Source: Emcibacter sp. (GTDB lineage Bacteria; Pseudomonadota; Alphaproteobacteria; Sphingomonadales; Emcibacteraceae). Taken from it: DNA of 64,000 nucleotides. The notes beneath the pieces were generated by a model, which did not search any database, was not told where the DNA came from, and worked only from the letters and a program-made list of their open reading frames with translations. The stretch covers positions 1,536,001-1,600,000 of the forward strand of contig NZ_OY776217.1 of assembly GCF_963675455.1 (NCBI RefSeq). Direction: 5' to 3'. Positions 8,834-17,128 of this stretch are shown here, piece by piece; the first letter of the stretch is position 1, and every line of letters starts with the position of its first letter. Position numbers and translations under genes: made by a program.

Positions 8834-9709
8834 ATGATCAGGAAACGCTATTTTATTTTTATGGCAGAAACGAGACTCAAACTGAAACGCACTCAAGTAC
8901 ATATTGTACCGATCCTAATATGCCACTTTATGGCAGTACAGGTCCAGCCGACTTTTGCCCAGACTGAAGAACTTCCCCAGACGGAAGAAGCGGATTCAAA
9001 ACGCTATGGTATCTGCCTTCAACTGGTTGAAGATAATCCGGATGAGGCATTGTCTTATGCCCGGGACTGGAATATCGGCAGGCAGGGGCTTTCGGCAGCG
9101 CGCCATTGCGAGGCGCTCGCCCTGATGGCTCTGGACCGTTCTCGTGAAGCAGCAATTCTTCTGGAGCAGGAAGCAGACAGTATCTTTACCAGTGAAGGCC
9201 TGGGGGATTATGCGCTGGCCAACAGATCCAGCTTGCGGGTGGATCTTTATAGCCAGGCGGCGCTTGCCTGGGAAAGGGCCGGTGATCTGGATAAGGCCTA
9301 TTCGGCAATCAGTTCTGCGTTGTTGGCGGCGGGCGAAAACGAAAACCTTATACGGACGCTTTATCTGGAGAGGGGCAAAATCCAGTCCATGCGCCGGGAA
9401 TATCCCGCGGCACTGGAGGACCTGACCAGGGCCATCGAGTTTGCGCCGGAGGATACCGAGGGCTATTTCTTCCGCGCCAAGGTGTTCCGCTATAAAAATA
9501 ATTATGCGGCGGCGCGTCTGGATATCGGCACAGCACTGGATCTGGACCGGGACAATGCCGAACTGCTGCTCGAGAGTGGTGTTTTGTATCGGGTAAGCGG
9601 TGAAAAACTGAAAGCCCGTCAGGAATGGCAAAAGGTGATCGATCTCTACCCGGAGAGCGATGTCGCGACTGCCGCAAGTGAAAATATCGAACTGTTAAAG
9701 ATCGACTGA
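8834..9709 (+). CDS. Periplasmic tetratricopeptide-repeat protein
   Basis: About 291 aa. A basic N-terminus with a hydrophobic stretch (VHIVPILICHFMAVQV) and PTFAQTEE looks like a signal peptide. It is followed by helical hairpins typical of TPRs: residues in LYSQAALAWERAGDLDKAYSAISSAL, TLYLERGKIQSMRREYPAALEDLTRAIEFAP, YFFRAKVFRYKNNYAAARLDIGTALDLD and LLLESGVLYRVSGEKLKARQEWQKVIDLYP. It is likely a scaffold in the periplasm. The start is uncertain: ATGs lie at 8762, 8831, 8834 and 8861. I favour 8834 (AGGA 4-5 nt upstream) or 8861 (best signal peptide). The 8762 start would overlap the divergent gene. Confidence 0.75.
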   Translation: MIRKRYFIFMAETRLKLKRTQVHIVPILICHFMAVQVQPTFAQTEELPQTEEADSKRYGICLQLVEDNPDEALSYARDWNIGRQGLSAARHCEALALMALDRSREAAILLEQEADSIFTSEGLGDYALANRSSLRVDLYSQAALAWERAGDLDKAYSAISSALLAAGENENLIRTLYLERGKIQSMRREYPAALEDLTRAIEFAPEDTEGYFFRAKVFRYKNNYAAARLDIGTALDLDRDNAELLLESGVLYRVSGEKLKARQEWQKVIDLYPESDVATAASENIELLKID

Positions 9710-9798
9710 CTGCCCGCCATATTTCAAACACACTTATGCACAATCATATCACGGCATTCTAAATAAGAGACTGATCTACAGTTATTTTGGAGGACATT

Positions 9799-10134
9799 AT
9801 GAAAAATATTACTACGAGCCTGATTGCGACCTCACTTGCCCTTTCCTTTAGCCTTTCCGTCGCCGGTTATGCTCTTGCCGACAGCCACAAAAAGCCTAGT
9901 AATCCCGGTCAGGAAAAAAAGACCGAGATGATGATGGAAAAAGAAAAAATGGAGGCTGAAAAAGAGCTGACCAAGCAGGAAAAAGAACGCATCAAGGCTG
10001 AAAAGGAAAAGATGAAGGCCGAGAAGAAAAAGGTCAAAGCCGAGAAAGAAAAAATGAAGGCTGAGCAGGAACGTGTGAAAGCCGAAAAAGAAGAAATGGA
10101 AATGAAGATGAAAAAAGAAGGGGACGACAACTAG
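9799..10134 (+). CDS. Secreted charged heptad-repeat (coiled-coil / single-helix) protein
   Basis: A 111-aa protein. A signal peptide (NITTSLIATSLALSFSLSVAGYALA) is followed by an almost entirely Lys/Glu/Met/Ala sequence. A seven-residue unit recurs about five times in a row (KEKMKAE, KKKVKAE, KEKMKAE, QERVKAE, KEEMEMK), with a hydrophobic residue at the same position each time, so a long solvent-exposed helix is expected. No enzyme motif exists. The ATG at 9799 has GGAGG 5 nt upstream. It is followed by its own terminator, so it is monocistronic. It could be a periplasmic spacer or a stress-related protein; unknown. Confidence 0.75.
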   Translation: MKNITTSLIATSLALSFSLSVAGYALADSHKKPSNPGQEKKTEMMMEKEKMEAEKELTKQEKERIKAEKEKMKAEKKKVKAEKEKMKAEQERVKAEKEEMEMKMKKEGDDN

Positions 10135-10158
10135 TCTCCGGATTATTTCTGACGATCA

Positions 10159-10186
10159 AGGGAGCCTATTGAGGCTCCCTTTTTTA
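10159..10186 (+). terminator. Intrinsic terminator after the heptad-repeat gene
   Basis: AGGGAGCC (10159-10166) / GGCTCCCT (10173-10180) followed by TTTTTT. It overlaps the stop of the convergent queG gene (10184-10186). Confidence 0.85.
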
Positions 10187-11293
10187 TCTTTGCCATTCTT
10201 CCAGCACAATAGCGTCAGGTTCCGACGTCATATATTTATTTTGATATCCATTAAAGTCTGGTTTATCTGCCAGCTGTTTCAGGGCCCATACGGCGGCCGA
10301 GCGGATAACCGGGTTATTCTCAATCAGCATTTTTTCAAGTTGAGGCAGGTAGGCAGGGTTTTTACTGTTGCCGATAGCGATGACCACGTTGCGTATAAAG
10401 TAATCCCGGCCGATACGCTTGATCGGAGAGCCGGAGAAAACCTGCCGGAAGTCGGAATCTTCCAGTTCGATTAAGTCCGCAAGGTCGGGCGCTTCAAGTT
10501 CCGGACGGCCGAAAAAATGTGCTTCACGGGCATTTTGGGCGAATTTGTTCCAGGGGCAGACTGCCAGACAATCATCACATCCATAGATGCGGTTGCCCAT
10601 GGCTTGTCTGAATTCCAGAGGAATATGACCCTTATATTCGATCGTCAGGTAGGAAATGCAACGCCGGGCGTCCAGTTGGTAGGGTGCGGGAAAGGCGTTG
10701 GTCGGACAGATGTCCAGACAGTTGTGGCAGGAGCCGCAATGGTCTGTTTCCGGCTTATTGTTTTCCAGCTCCAGGGTCGTGAAAATACTGCCCAGGAACA
10801 GCCAGGACCCATAATCACGGTTGACGAGGTTGGTATGTTTGCCTTGCCAGCCAAGTCCTGCCTTGGCGGCCAGCGGTTTTTCCATCACCGGCGCCGTATC
10901 GACAAAAACCTTGACCTCGGCGTTATGGGATCTGTGAATCTCGCGAGCGACCTGCTTCAGCTTCTTTTTAACGATGTCATGATAGTCATGCCCCTTGGCA
11001 TAGACCGAGATGTTGCCTGAATTTTTCCGCTCCAGGCGTGTCAGGGGATCATGGGAAGGGCCATAGTTCATACCCAGCATGATGATGGACCGGACCTCGG
11101 GCCATAGAGTTTTCGGATTGCAGCGCCGGTCTGCCTTGTCGGCCATCCAGGACATGTCTCCGTGACGGCTGGCCTGCAGAAAATCCCTGAAATGCTCGGC
11201 CGGCCTGTCAAGGCCATCGGGTGAGGTAATGGCAACAACCTCAAAGCCGGCATCGCGGGCCAACCGGGAAATGTGGCTTTCAGGCTTTTCCAT
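10184..11293 (-). CDS. queG: Epoxyqueuosine reductase QueG
   Basis: Cobalamin- and [4Fe-4S]-dependent enzyme of the last step of queuosine synthesis in tRNA. 369 aa. Two ferredoxin-like cysteine clusters are complete: CGSCHNCLDICP and CDDCLAVCPWNKF. The conserved upstream block VDTAPVMEKPLAAKAGLGWQGKHT is the substrate/cobalamin domain. The C-terminal 80 residues form a HEAT-like tail (YFIRNVVIAIGNSKNPAYLPQLEKML), normal for this family. It starts 4 nt after the stop of the fzlA-like gene, so the two are co-transcribed, an arrangement common in Alphaproteobacteria. Confidence 0.95.
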   Translation of the reverse strand: MEKPESHISRLARDAGFEVVAITSPDGLDRPAEHFRDFLQASRHGDMSWMADKADRRCNPKTLWPEVRSIIMLGMNYGPSHDPLTRLERKNSGNISVYAKGHDYHDIVKKKLKQVAREIHRSHNAEVKVFVDTAPVMEKPLAAKAGLGWQGKHTNLVNRDYGSWLFLGSIFTTLELENNKPETDHCGSCHNCLDICPTNAFPAPYQLDARRCISYLTIEYKGHIPLEFRQAMGNRIYGCDDCLAVCPWNKFAQNAREAHFFGRPELEAPDLADLIELEDSDFRQVFSGSPIKRIGRDYFIRNVVIAIGNSKNPAYLPQLEKMLIENNPVIRSAAVWALKQLADKPDFNGYQNKYMTSEPDAIVLEEWQR

Positions 11294-11297
11294 TAAG

Positions 11298-11969
11298 TCA
11301 GAAGTCCAGGTCGCGGTAATGTGCCGCAGGCGCCAGGCCGGCTATTTTGTCCTGAAGGATCGCCTGGAAACTTGGCCTGGATTTGACGCGGGCATACCAG
11401 TCTTTGGCTTTTTCAAAATTTTGCCAGGGAACGTCCCCCAGATAATCCACGCAGGACAAATGGGCGGCGGCTGAAATATCGGCAAAGGTAAAATCATCTC
11501 CGGCCAGCCAGTTGCGCCGGTCCGTCAGATATTCAATGTATTTGAGGTGGTGTTTGATGTTTTGCCCTGCATAACGGATGTTGGCGGCTTCCGGGTTGCC
11601 TCTTTTCAGGAAGGACTTCATGATCTTTTCGTTGATGATCAGCGAGGTGACTTCCCGGTGGAACTTGTCGTCAAACCATTCCACAAGACGGCGGGTTTCC
11701 GCCCGGTCAGTGATGGACTCTCCGATCAGGTCTGGTGTCGGATATTGTTCCTCGATATATTCCGTGATCGCATAGGGGCCACAGATCCTGAGGTTCGCTT
11801 CCTCATCGACCAGCACCGGGACATTGCCGGCAGGGTTTTGCGCCAGGAATCCGGGGCGGCGTTGCCAGGTCAATTCCAGTTTGAGGTCAAATTCAACCTT
11901 TTTCTCCTGCAGGGCGATACGAGCCTTCCGGGAAAAAGGGCAAAACCAGTAGTGATAGATCGTCAGCAT
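11298..11969 (-). CDS. fzlA: FzlA-like glutathione S-transferase-fold division protein
   Basis: A 223-aa GST-fold protein: thioredoxin-like N-domain (MLTIYHYWFCPFSRKARIALQEKKVEF, then NPAGNVPVLVDEE) and all-helical C-domain (WFDDKFHREVTSLIINEKIM, WLAGDDFTFADISAAAHLSCVDYLGDVPW). In Caulobacter, FzlA binds FtsZ and promotes constriction. The match to FzlA rests on the helical domain and on the neighbouring queG, and is from family knowledge. The residue after the start (HYWFCPFSRK) keeps the CPFS motif. An ordinary glutathione S-transferase remains possible. Confidence 0.8.
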   Translation of the reverse strand: MLTIYHYWFCPFSRKARIALQEKKVEFDLKLELTWQRRPGFLAQNPAGNVPVLVDEEANLRICGPYAITEYIEEQYPTPDLIGESITDRAETRRLVEWFDDKFHREVTSLIINEKIMKSFLKRGNPEAANIRYAGQNIKHHLKYIEYLTDRRNWLAGDDFTFADISAAAHLSCVDYLGDVPWQNFEKAKDWYARVKSRPSFQAILQDKIAGLAPAAHYRDLDF

Positions 11970-12142
11970 TCGGACAGTTTACTTAAATAGTCTGAAACTC
12001 CCAAATAATTTAATTCAGCGGGAGGTTCAATTGCATATACCAGAGGACGATCTTTTACAGAAATCTTTGGAAACAGACAAGAGAGAGCTTCTCTGCAGGA
12101 GAAGAAAAGGGCGGGGTGGGTTTTGCTGGCCCGGAGAAATCT

Positions 12143-12286
12143 CTAGCGAACATATTCCCACAGGCCCAGATTATAGAGCATTTCATTGAAGGCAAGCGGA
12201 TCGTGTCCGGCCATGCCGTGAAGAAGGCCATAAATAGCCAGTGCCAGAAAACCCGTTGCATATTTCAAAGGTGTTGCATTTAACAT
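12143..12286 (-). CDS. Possible small membrane protein
   Basis: A 47-codon frame from the ATG at 12286 (MLNATPLKYATGFLALAIYGLL...) with one hydrophobic segment (YATGFLALAIYGLLHGMAG). A second in-frame ATG lies at 12301. No strong ribosome site and no family recognised. It is reported because the hydrophobic pattern is clean and no other gene fills this 500-nt stretch; it could be chance. Confidence 0.3.
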   Translation of the reverse strand: MLNATPLKYATGFLALAIYGLLHGMAGHDPLAFNEMLYNLGLWEYVR

Positions 12287-12464
12287 TGTCTTTACTCGCA
12301 TAACTGTTTGATATGCTGATAGATAGCAAAGACCGTGCCAAAGCGGCTTAAGGCGCAGAAAACCGGCCAAAACTTTGTTAATTATACAAGCTCGAGAACT
12401 GTTCTGTTAAAATAACCGACATGTTTTATATTTAACTGTCCCGGAATGGGACGGTTGTTCCGGA

Positions 12465-12494
12465 CAAAAAATAAAGGCACCCGAGGATGCCTTT
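12465..12494 (-). terminator. Intrinsic terminator after the DUF3126 gene
   Basis: AAAGGCA (12473-12479) / TGCCTTT (12488-12494), followed on the minus strand by ATTTTTTG. It lies 28 nt past the DUF3126 stop. Confidence 0.75.
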
Positions 12495-12522
12495 CTGGGA
12501 AATTCCTTTAATGTGAAGATGG

Positions 12523-12759
12523 TCAGATCAGCGAGGCGTCTGCCGCGCTGGGAAGGTCTAGTTCCAGGATAGCCATCTGGAAGGCATATGAAACTTCGCC
12601 TTCATCTTCATCTCTGTAAATCACACCGATAAATTCACCATCATAACTGACTTCAACACTGTCTTCGTCGTTTGTTGACGGCTTGTCCAAGGTGAATTTA
12701 TTGCTCTCGAACTTGTCGTTGAGATATTTACGAAGGCGTAGCATTTCTGTTCTTGTCAT
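12523..12759 (-). CDS. DUF3126 family protein
   Basis: A 78-aa protein with the conserved alphaproteobacterial DUF3126 pattern: MLRLRKYLNDKFESN at the N-terminus, EVSYDGEFIGVIYRDEDEGEVSYAFQMAILELDL at the C-terminus. Function is unknown in the family. Its ATG overlaps the TGA of the upstream secreted-protein gene (ATGA), so translation is coupled. A terminator follows. Confidence 0.88.
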   Translation of the reverse strand: MTRTEMLRLRKYLNDKFESNKFTLDKPSTNDEDSVEVSYDGEFIGVIYRDEDEGEVSYAFQMAILELDLPSAADASLI

Positions 12760-13334
12760 TTTGATTCCTCGGAAAGCGTTTTTTCTATTTTCCCCAGATA
12801 GGGTTTTACGGCATTCAGGTCGTCCTGTGAAACATTTTTCATAGAAGCCATCATAGCCAGACTTGTCTCGAGGTTATTCACGATCGCCTGCTTCTGGGCG
12901 GCAGAAATATGCGGGTTGTCCTGAACCTCTTTTATGGCGCTGGCAATTTCATCTCCGGACATGGAATATTCGCCGGACTCAAAACTGGAAGCCATGTAGG
13001 CCTGCATGATTCTGTTCGCGGTCATTGCCCATTCTTCAGGGGAGGAAAAGCCTGCCCCGGAAATAATAGTAATGAATTCTCCATAAGCCCCATGTTGTTT
13101 CAGATTCTCCAGCGAGGAAAGGAAGGGATTGAAGCCCTGTTCCGCATCGATTTCAGGAGGCGGGGAATTCTGAAAGTCCAGAGTGTATTTTGATCCCAGT
13201 TGTTGCAACGGTGACCAGGTGTCCAGGAATTTTTCAATCTGAGAGCTGGTAAGGGGGCTCTCCGCAGTAGCAAGGACAGGCATTCCGGTCAAGAGGACGC
13301 AAAGTCCCGCAACCGCAAACAGCTTCTTAATCAT
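12756..13334 (-). CDS. Secreted protein of unknown function
   Basis: A 192-aa protein with a signal peptide (MIKKLFAVAGLCVLLTGMPVLATA). The mature part is mainly helical (EWAMTANRIMQAYMASSF; AAQKQAIVNNLETSLAMMASM) and no catalytic motif is seen. The ATG at 13334 with GGAG 7 nt upstream is the start. The open frame continues another 184 codons upstream, but that part has no ribosome site, basic low-complexity composition and overlaps the TonB-like gene's promoter. Four-nt overlap with the DUF3126 gene. Confidence 0.75.
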   Translation of the reverse strand: MIKKLFAVAGLCVLLTGMPVLATAESPLTSSQIEKFLDTWSPLQQLGSKYTLDFQNSPPPEIDAEQGFNPFLSSLENLKQHGAYGEFITIISGAGFSSPEEWAMTANRIMQAYMASSFESGEYSMSGDEIASAIKEVQDNPHISAAQKQAIVNNLETSLAMMASMKNVSQDDLNAVKPYLGKIEKTLSEESK

Positions 13335-13631
13335 ATCAATCTCCAGGCTAGGATTTTTCCTATTTTGGCAACAATTTGGGCCCAGCACAATAATGTTTTT
13401 CGGAATATGCCGGATTGCTATCATGTGTCTTGGCCAACATCCCGTGACAGTCCTGGGATACCGGCAGCTATGGTTAACAAAAGCTTGCGGAAATCGTAAA
13501 AATTTCTCTTTAAACTTTGGGTAACCAATTTGAGGTAGGTTGATTCTCATAGGCATTCCGTGGGGAGCGAAAACAACGCATAAACATGCTCCGAGAATGC
13601 GTTTTGATAATTTTGCAGGAGATTTTTTAAA

Positions 13632-14009
13632 ATGGTCACGAGTAGGTTGATGAAAGTTGTTGGCATTGTGCTTAGCCTGGGCTTGGTTAGCATGTTTGGC
13701 AGCCTTGAGGCAAACGCCAGCGATATTAAAGACTGGCAGGTTAAACTGGTGAAACTTGTTGCCAAAAAACAGGTTTATCCCCGTGCCGCCATGCAGGATG
13801 AACTGGAAGGCAAAGCGAAAGTAAAAATCGCATTTGATCGTAGCGGTTCCATAACCAGCCATGAGCTGGTGCAGTCCACAGGACACGATATTCTGGATGC
13901 AGAAGTGGAAAACCTTGTAAATCGTATCAACCCGCTGCCTGCTCCGCCTTCAAGCCTTGGGGACGACAAGCTGGTGATCGTTCTGCCCTTGACCTGGGCG
14001 ATCCAGTAA
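13632..14009 (+). CDS. TonB C-terminal-domain periplasmic protein
   Basis: A 125-aa secreted protein. The signal peptide (LMKVVGIVLSLGLVSMFGSLEANA) leads directly into a TonB_C-type domain: YPRAAMQDELEGKAKVKIAFDRSGSITSHELVQSTGHDILDAEVENLV. It lacks the proline-rich spacer and the membrane anchor of a true energy transducer, so it is a stand-alone TonB_C domain and not TonB. Function unknown; may bind an outer-membrane receptor or peptidoglycan. An SD (CAGGAGA) lies upstream of the ATG, and a strong terminator follows. Confidence 0.8.
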   Translation: MVTSRLMKVVGIVLSLGLVSMFGSLEANASDIKDWQVKLVKLVAKKQVYPRAAMQDELEGKAKVKIAFDRSGSITSHELVQSTGHDILDAEVENLVNRINPLPAPPSSLGDDKLVIVLPLTWAIQ

Positions 14010-14036
14010 CAAGATCTTCTTTTATATCTTTGTATG

Positions 14037-14061
14037 AAAGGTGGCTTAGGCCACCTTTTTT
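14037..14061 (+). terminator. Intrinsic terminator after the TonB_C gene
   Basis: AAAGGTGGC / GCCACCTTT stem with a 4-nt loop and TTTTTT following. Confidence 0.88.
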
Positions 14062-14210
14062 ATTTGTCTTCAGTGTCCGGTATGATCTATTGACCGGGGC
14101 AGGTGAAAAATCGTTCAAAAAGATAATTAAAGGTCTTTGCCAATTTATATAAACTGTCTTATGCTGGGCGTGAAAAAAACAATAATAGTCATTATAAACA
14201 AGGAATATTG

Positions 14211-14822
14211 ATGAACCAGCCTTTGATGCCTATGGCGACAGCTGTATGGCTAGTGGATAATACAGCTTTGTCGTTTCGTCAGATCGCGGAGTTTTGTGGC
14301 CTTCATGAGCTGGAGGTGCAGGGGATTGCCGATGAACAGGTGGCCACAAATATCGTCGGACAGGACCCGGTGGCAAACGGTCAGCTGACCTGGGAAGAAA
14401 TAGAACGTTGTCAGGTGGATAGTTCCGCACGACTGCAACTGACTGAAGACAAGGTCCCGGCAAAAACCCGTTCCGGCGGCGCACGCTACACGCCTGTATC
14501 AAAACGTCAGGACAAACCGGATGCCATTGCCTGGCTGTTAAGGAACCATCCCGAACTGACGGACGCCCAGATTGGCCGGCTTGTCGGGACGACCAAGCCG
14601 ACTATTGCCGCTATCCGCGATCGGTCACACTGGAATATCAGCAACATCAAACCGGTGGACCCGGTGATCCTGGGGCTGTGTAAACAGATTGAGCTGGATG
14701 CTGCAGTGAAGAAGGCAGCGGCCAAACTGGCAAAGGATGCGCCGGAAGAAGAGCCGCCGGTTGATCAGGAAGATGCCAACCAGGAAGATGCCAACCAGGA
14801 CAATATGTCCGCTGAAGGCTGA
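14211..14822 (+). CDS. trcR: Cell-cycle transcriptional regulator TrcR (DUF1013)
   Basis: A 203-aa protein with the DUF1013 pattern: an N-terminal helix-turn-helix-like part (MATAVWLVDNTALSFRQIAEFCGLHELEVQGIAD), a linker, then a second DNA-recognition-like block (AIAWLLRNHPELTDAQIGRLVGTTKPTIAAIRDRSHWN). In Caulobacter, DUF1013 is named TrcR, a cell-cycle regulator that associates with RNA polymerase; I use the name by family. The acidic C-terminus contains a short exact repeat (QEDAN twice). The ATG at 14211 has AAGGA upstream; terminator follows. Confidence 0.85.
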   Translation: MNQPLMPMATAVWLVDNTALSFRQIAEFCGLHELEVQGIADEQVATNIVGQDPVANGQLTWEEIERCQVDSSARLQLTEDKVPAKTRSGGARYTPVSKRQDKPDAIAWLLRNHPELTDAQIGRLVGTTKPTIAAIRDRSHWNISNIKPVDPVILGLCKQIELDAAVKKAAAKLAKDAPEEEPPVDQEDANQEDANQDNMSAEG

Positions 14823-14865
14823 TACCTGGCATCAGCCAGCAAGTGACGTAGTTCTTGTAAAATGA

Positions 14866-14897
14866 AAAAGGCCCCTTCAGATGGGGCCTTTTGTTTT
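14866..14897 (+). terminator. Intrinsic terminator after trcR
   Basis: AAAAGGCCCC / GGGGCCTTTT stem with TTGTTTT tail; symmetric enough to serve the convergent YdcH-type gene as well. Confidence 0.85.
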
Positions 14898-14908
14898 GCT
14901 GCGGGAAC

Positions 14909-15076
14909 TCAGCTGTGTCTGAATCTTTCGATTTCATCTTTTAGCCTGAGCTTTTCTCTTTTTAGCTCATGAAGAACGACTTCATCCGGAGCCGGACGAT
15001 GTTCTTCCTCATCAATCCTTTGTTCCAATATAGCGTGTTTTTCGGAAAGCGCATTAATGTGAGCTGCTGCACCCAT
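14909..15076 (-). CDS. YdcH-family (DUF465) small protein
   Basis: A 55-aa coiled-coil protein that is easily missed because of its size. It reads MGAAAHINALSEKHAILEQR, continues through IDEEEHRPAPDEVVLHELK and ends REKLRLKDEIERFRHS. The pattern (helix, acidic Pro-rich turn, helix ending LKDEIERF) is that of PF04325/YdcH. The ATG at 15076 has AAGGAGA upstream. Function is unknown. A second, longer YdcH-type gene lies at 15890 on the other strand. Confidence 0.82.
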   Translation of the reverse strand: MGAAAHINALSEKHAILEQRIDEEEHRPAPDEVVLHELKREKLRLKDEIERFRHS

Positions 15077-15293
15077 TAGAGAATCTCCTTTGTGATTGGC
15101 AAGACTGAAATTAGAACATATTTTTATGCTGATGTCACTTCCTCTGACACGATTTTTCGGCTTGTAATGTCCTGTTGAAGAAGCTCTTGGAAATATTTGT
15201 TTTTTAGGCGGGGGATGTGGACAGCCAAAGAAGGTAATGCCGGGCGGAGGAAAAGAACGGGCTGCTCTGAGGTGCGGTTTTCCGAGACTCGGA

Positions 15294-15779
15294 TTAACAG
15301 GAATAGACCAGACGATTCATGGCAGCTTCCGGAAAAACGGTGCCGAGGAATGTTTCATAGACCTCAAGGTTGCACCTGACCGTGTCTGCTATGGATGTGT
15401 CAGATTTTTGGGCAAGAGAAAGAATGTGATCTGTCATCTCGAACAGGCGGGCCTGGATAATTTTCTCGGCATCCACTTCCAGATCAAGGACCTTGCGCCT
15501 GAGCTCGGACAGACCAGGTTCAGTTGACTCTTTCATGATCTTGCTACGGACGTTCCGGAGGGGCAGGACCAGATTCTCGACCAGACCGGATATTTCAATA
15601 TCCACATAGCGGCATATCTTTGGGTCAATAAGGCGGTTGTGCCGACGGGCGATCCAGGCATAAAAAAACAGAAGGTTTACATTGGCATTGCAGCAATCCT
15701 GCAGTTCCAGGCAGGCTTGAGCATTGATTTCGTTCTTGTATATATCAAGGCTGTATCGCCACAGATCATTTTCAGGCAT
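15294..15779 (-). CDS. TIGR02444 family protein
   Basis: A 161-aa cytosolic helical protein. The segment DIYKNEINAQACLELQDCCNANVNLLFFYAWIARR corresponds to the conserved block of TIGR02444, a bacterial family without assigned function. The C-terminal half is longer than usual and helical. Neighbours are two YdcH-type genes, a combination that recurs in proteobacteria near sulfur or regulatory genes; no function can be inferred. Confidence 0.75.
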   Translation of the reverse strand: MPENDLWRYSLDIYKNEINAQACLELQDCCNANVNLLFFYAWIARRHNRLIDPKICRYVDIEISGLVENLVLPLRNVRSKIMKESTEPGLSELRRKVLDLEVDAEKIIQARLFEMTDHILSLAQKSDTSIADTVRCNLEVYETFLGTVFPEAAMNRLVYSC

Positions 15780-15889
15780 AAGAATACTTTATACAGGAAG
15801 AGTATGAAAAAATATGATATATTTTCCACTCTTTGCTACCGTCCGGGGAGGGGCATTCTATTGATACGAGGTGTTCGGGTTGTTGAATA

Positions 15890-16087
15890 ATGGATGAACG
15901 TGACATTCTTGAAAAGATTCAGGAACTGAAAATTCAGCATCGGGATCTTGATGATGCAATTATGGCACTGATGGAGATGGGGCGGGCGGATATGCTGCAG
16001 ATTCAGCGGCTGAAGAAGCAGAAACTCCTTCTGAAGGACGAGGTCGCTAAACTGGAAAACGAGTTACTGCCGGACATCATTGCCTGA
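15890..16087 (+). CDS. YdcH-family (DUF465) small protein
   Basis: A 65-aa helical hairpin protein: RDILEKIQELKIQHRDLDDAI at the N-terminus, RLKKQKLLLKDEVAKLENEL at the C-terminus, matching DUF465. No catalytic residues. The ribosome site is weak (GGTTGTTGAATA). It is convergent with the diguanylate cyclase gene and divergent from the TIGR02444 gene. Confidence 0.85.
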   Translation: MDERDILEKIQELKIQHRDLDDAIMALMEMGRADMLQIQRLKKQKLLLKDEVAKLENELLPDIIA

Positions 16088-16106
16088 AAGTCCCGAAGTT
16101 CACGCC

Positions 16107-16838
16107 TCAGACTTTTTCCTTTTTGATATCCTGTTTGTGGGCGTACATTTTCTTGTCTGCCTCATCCAGAGCACGGTCGGCGCTTTCGCCGGATTTGAGT
16201 GAATAGACGCCATAGGCAACATCGAGATAAATCTCCTGCCCTTCCCATATCAGGGGTTTTTGCGTAATTTTCTCAATGATATATTTAGCTTTGTTCACGG
16301 CGTCGGCTTCACTTGCCTTGGGCAGGATAATGCCGAATTCGTCTCCGCCCAGGCGGCCGATAATATCCGAGTCGCGAAGGCTTTTCACCATATTCTCCGC
16401 CAGATGGACAAGTGCTGCATCACCAGCGGCATGGCCATATGTGTCGTTGATTTTTTTCAGGTCGTTAAGGTCCATGTAAACAAGCGAGCTGTTGATGCCA
16501 TAGCGCTCGGAGTAGGCAATCATCCTGGTCATTTCCCGGACAAAGGCCCGTCGGTTGGAGATGTTGATCAGGGAATCCTGGTCAGCAAGACGTTCAAGCT
16601 CCGATATTTTACGATGCGCCAGCTCAAGTTCCCGGCGCATGCTTTCCACTTCAGACATCAGGGTCATGATGGCTCTGCGGACGCGTTCGGTCATTTCTTC
16701 CGGTGGAATGCCAAGCACCGTGCTGGAGTCCGAGATATTTCTCAGCGCCTGGGAGGCACCGACTTTTGAGGATTTTGGGGCCGGTTTCCTGCGAACGGGG
16801 CCGCTTTTACCAACAGAACCAGTATTTTCAACCTTCAT
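16107..16838 (-). CDS. Diguanylate cyclase (GGDEF)
   Basis: A 243-aa cytosolic protein that makes cyclic di-GMP from GTP. The N-terminal ~50 residues are basic and disordered. A helical segment follows (VRRAIMTLMSEVESMRRELELAHRKISELERL), typical for dimerisation. The GGDEF domain is complete: DQDSLINISNRRAF, DLNDLKKINDTYGHAAGDAAL, and the signature GRLGGDEFGIIL. There is no RxxD inhibitory motif 5 residues upstream of GGDEF (RDSDIIGRL), so the I-site may be missing. There is no receiver or sensor domain. Confidence 0.93.
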   Translation of the reverse strand: MKVENTGSVGKSGPVRRKPAPKSSKVGASQALRNISDSSTVLGIPPEEMTERVRRAIMTLMSEVESMRRELELAHRKISELERLADQDSLINISNRRAFVREMTRMIAYSERYGINSSLVYMDLNDLKKINDTYGHAAGDAALVHLAENMVKSLRDSDIIGRLGGDEFGIILPKASEADAVNKAKYIIEKITQKPLIWEGQEIYLDVAYGVYSLKSGESADRALDEADKKMYAHKQDIKKEKV

Positions 16839-17128
16839 GAGAACACGACCCCTTACCGTCAGATACTTTGCGGTCTAAAATATACCGAATAAATATACAC
16901 CCAAGCGCTCTGACTGGCTACTATATCTTGTGACTTGTTATATTTTTTGTACAATAAATTGTTATATAAGCCTTAGAATATCATTATGGCATTGTCTGCT
17001 TTAAAATGCAAACTTGCCTGTGTGCGCCGGATCGTTATAATCGCCACCTTTCCTTAATTCCTGCCGGTAATCCCTGTTGGCCAATTCGGGAACATAAACA
17101 GGCAACGGTGGCACAAGGTGTTTGAGAA

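Noticed and set aside
13335..13886. Upstream extension of the secreted protein gene (184 codons)
   Set aside because: It has no ribosome site and would bury a clear signal peptide; the ATG at 13334 has a good SD.
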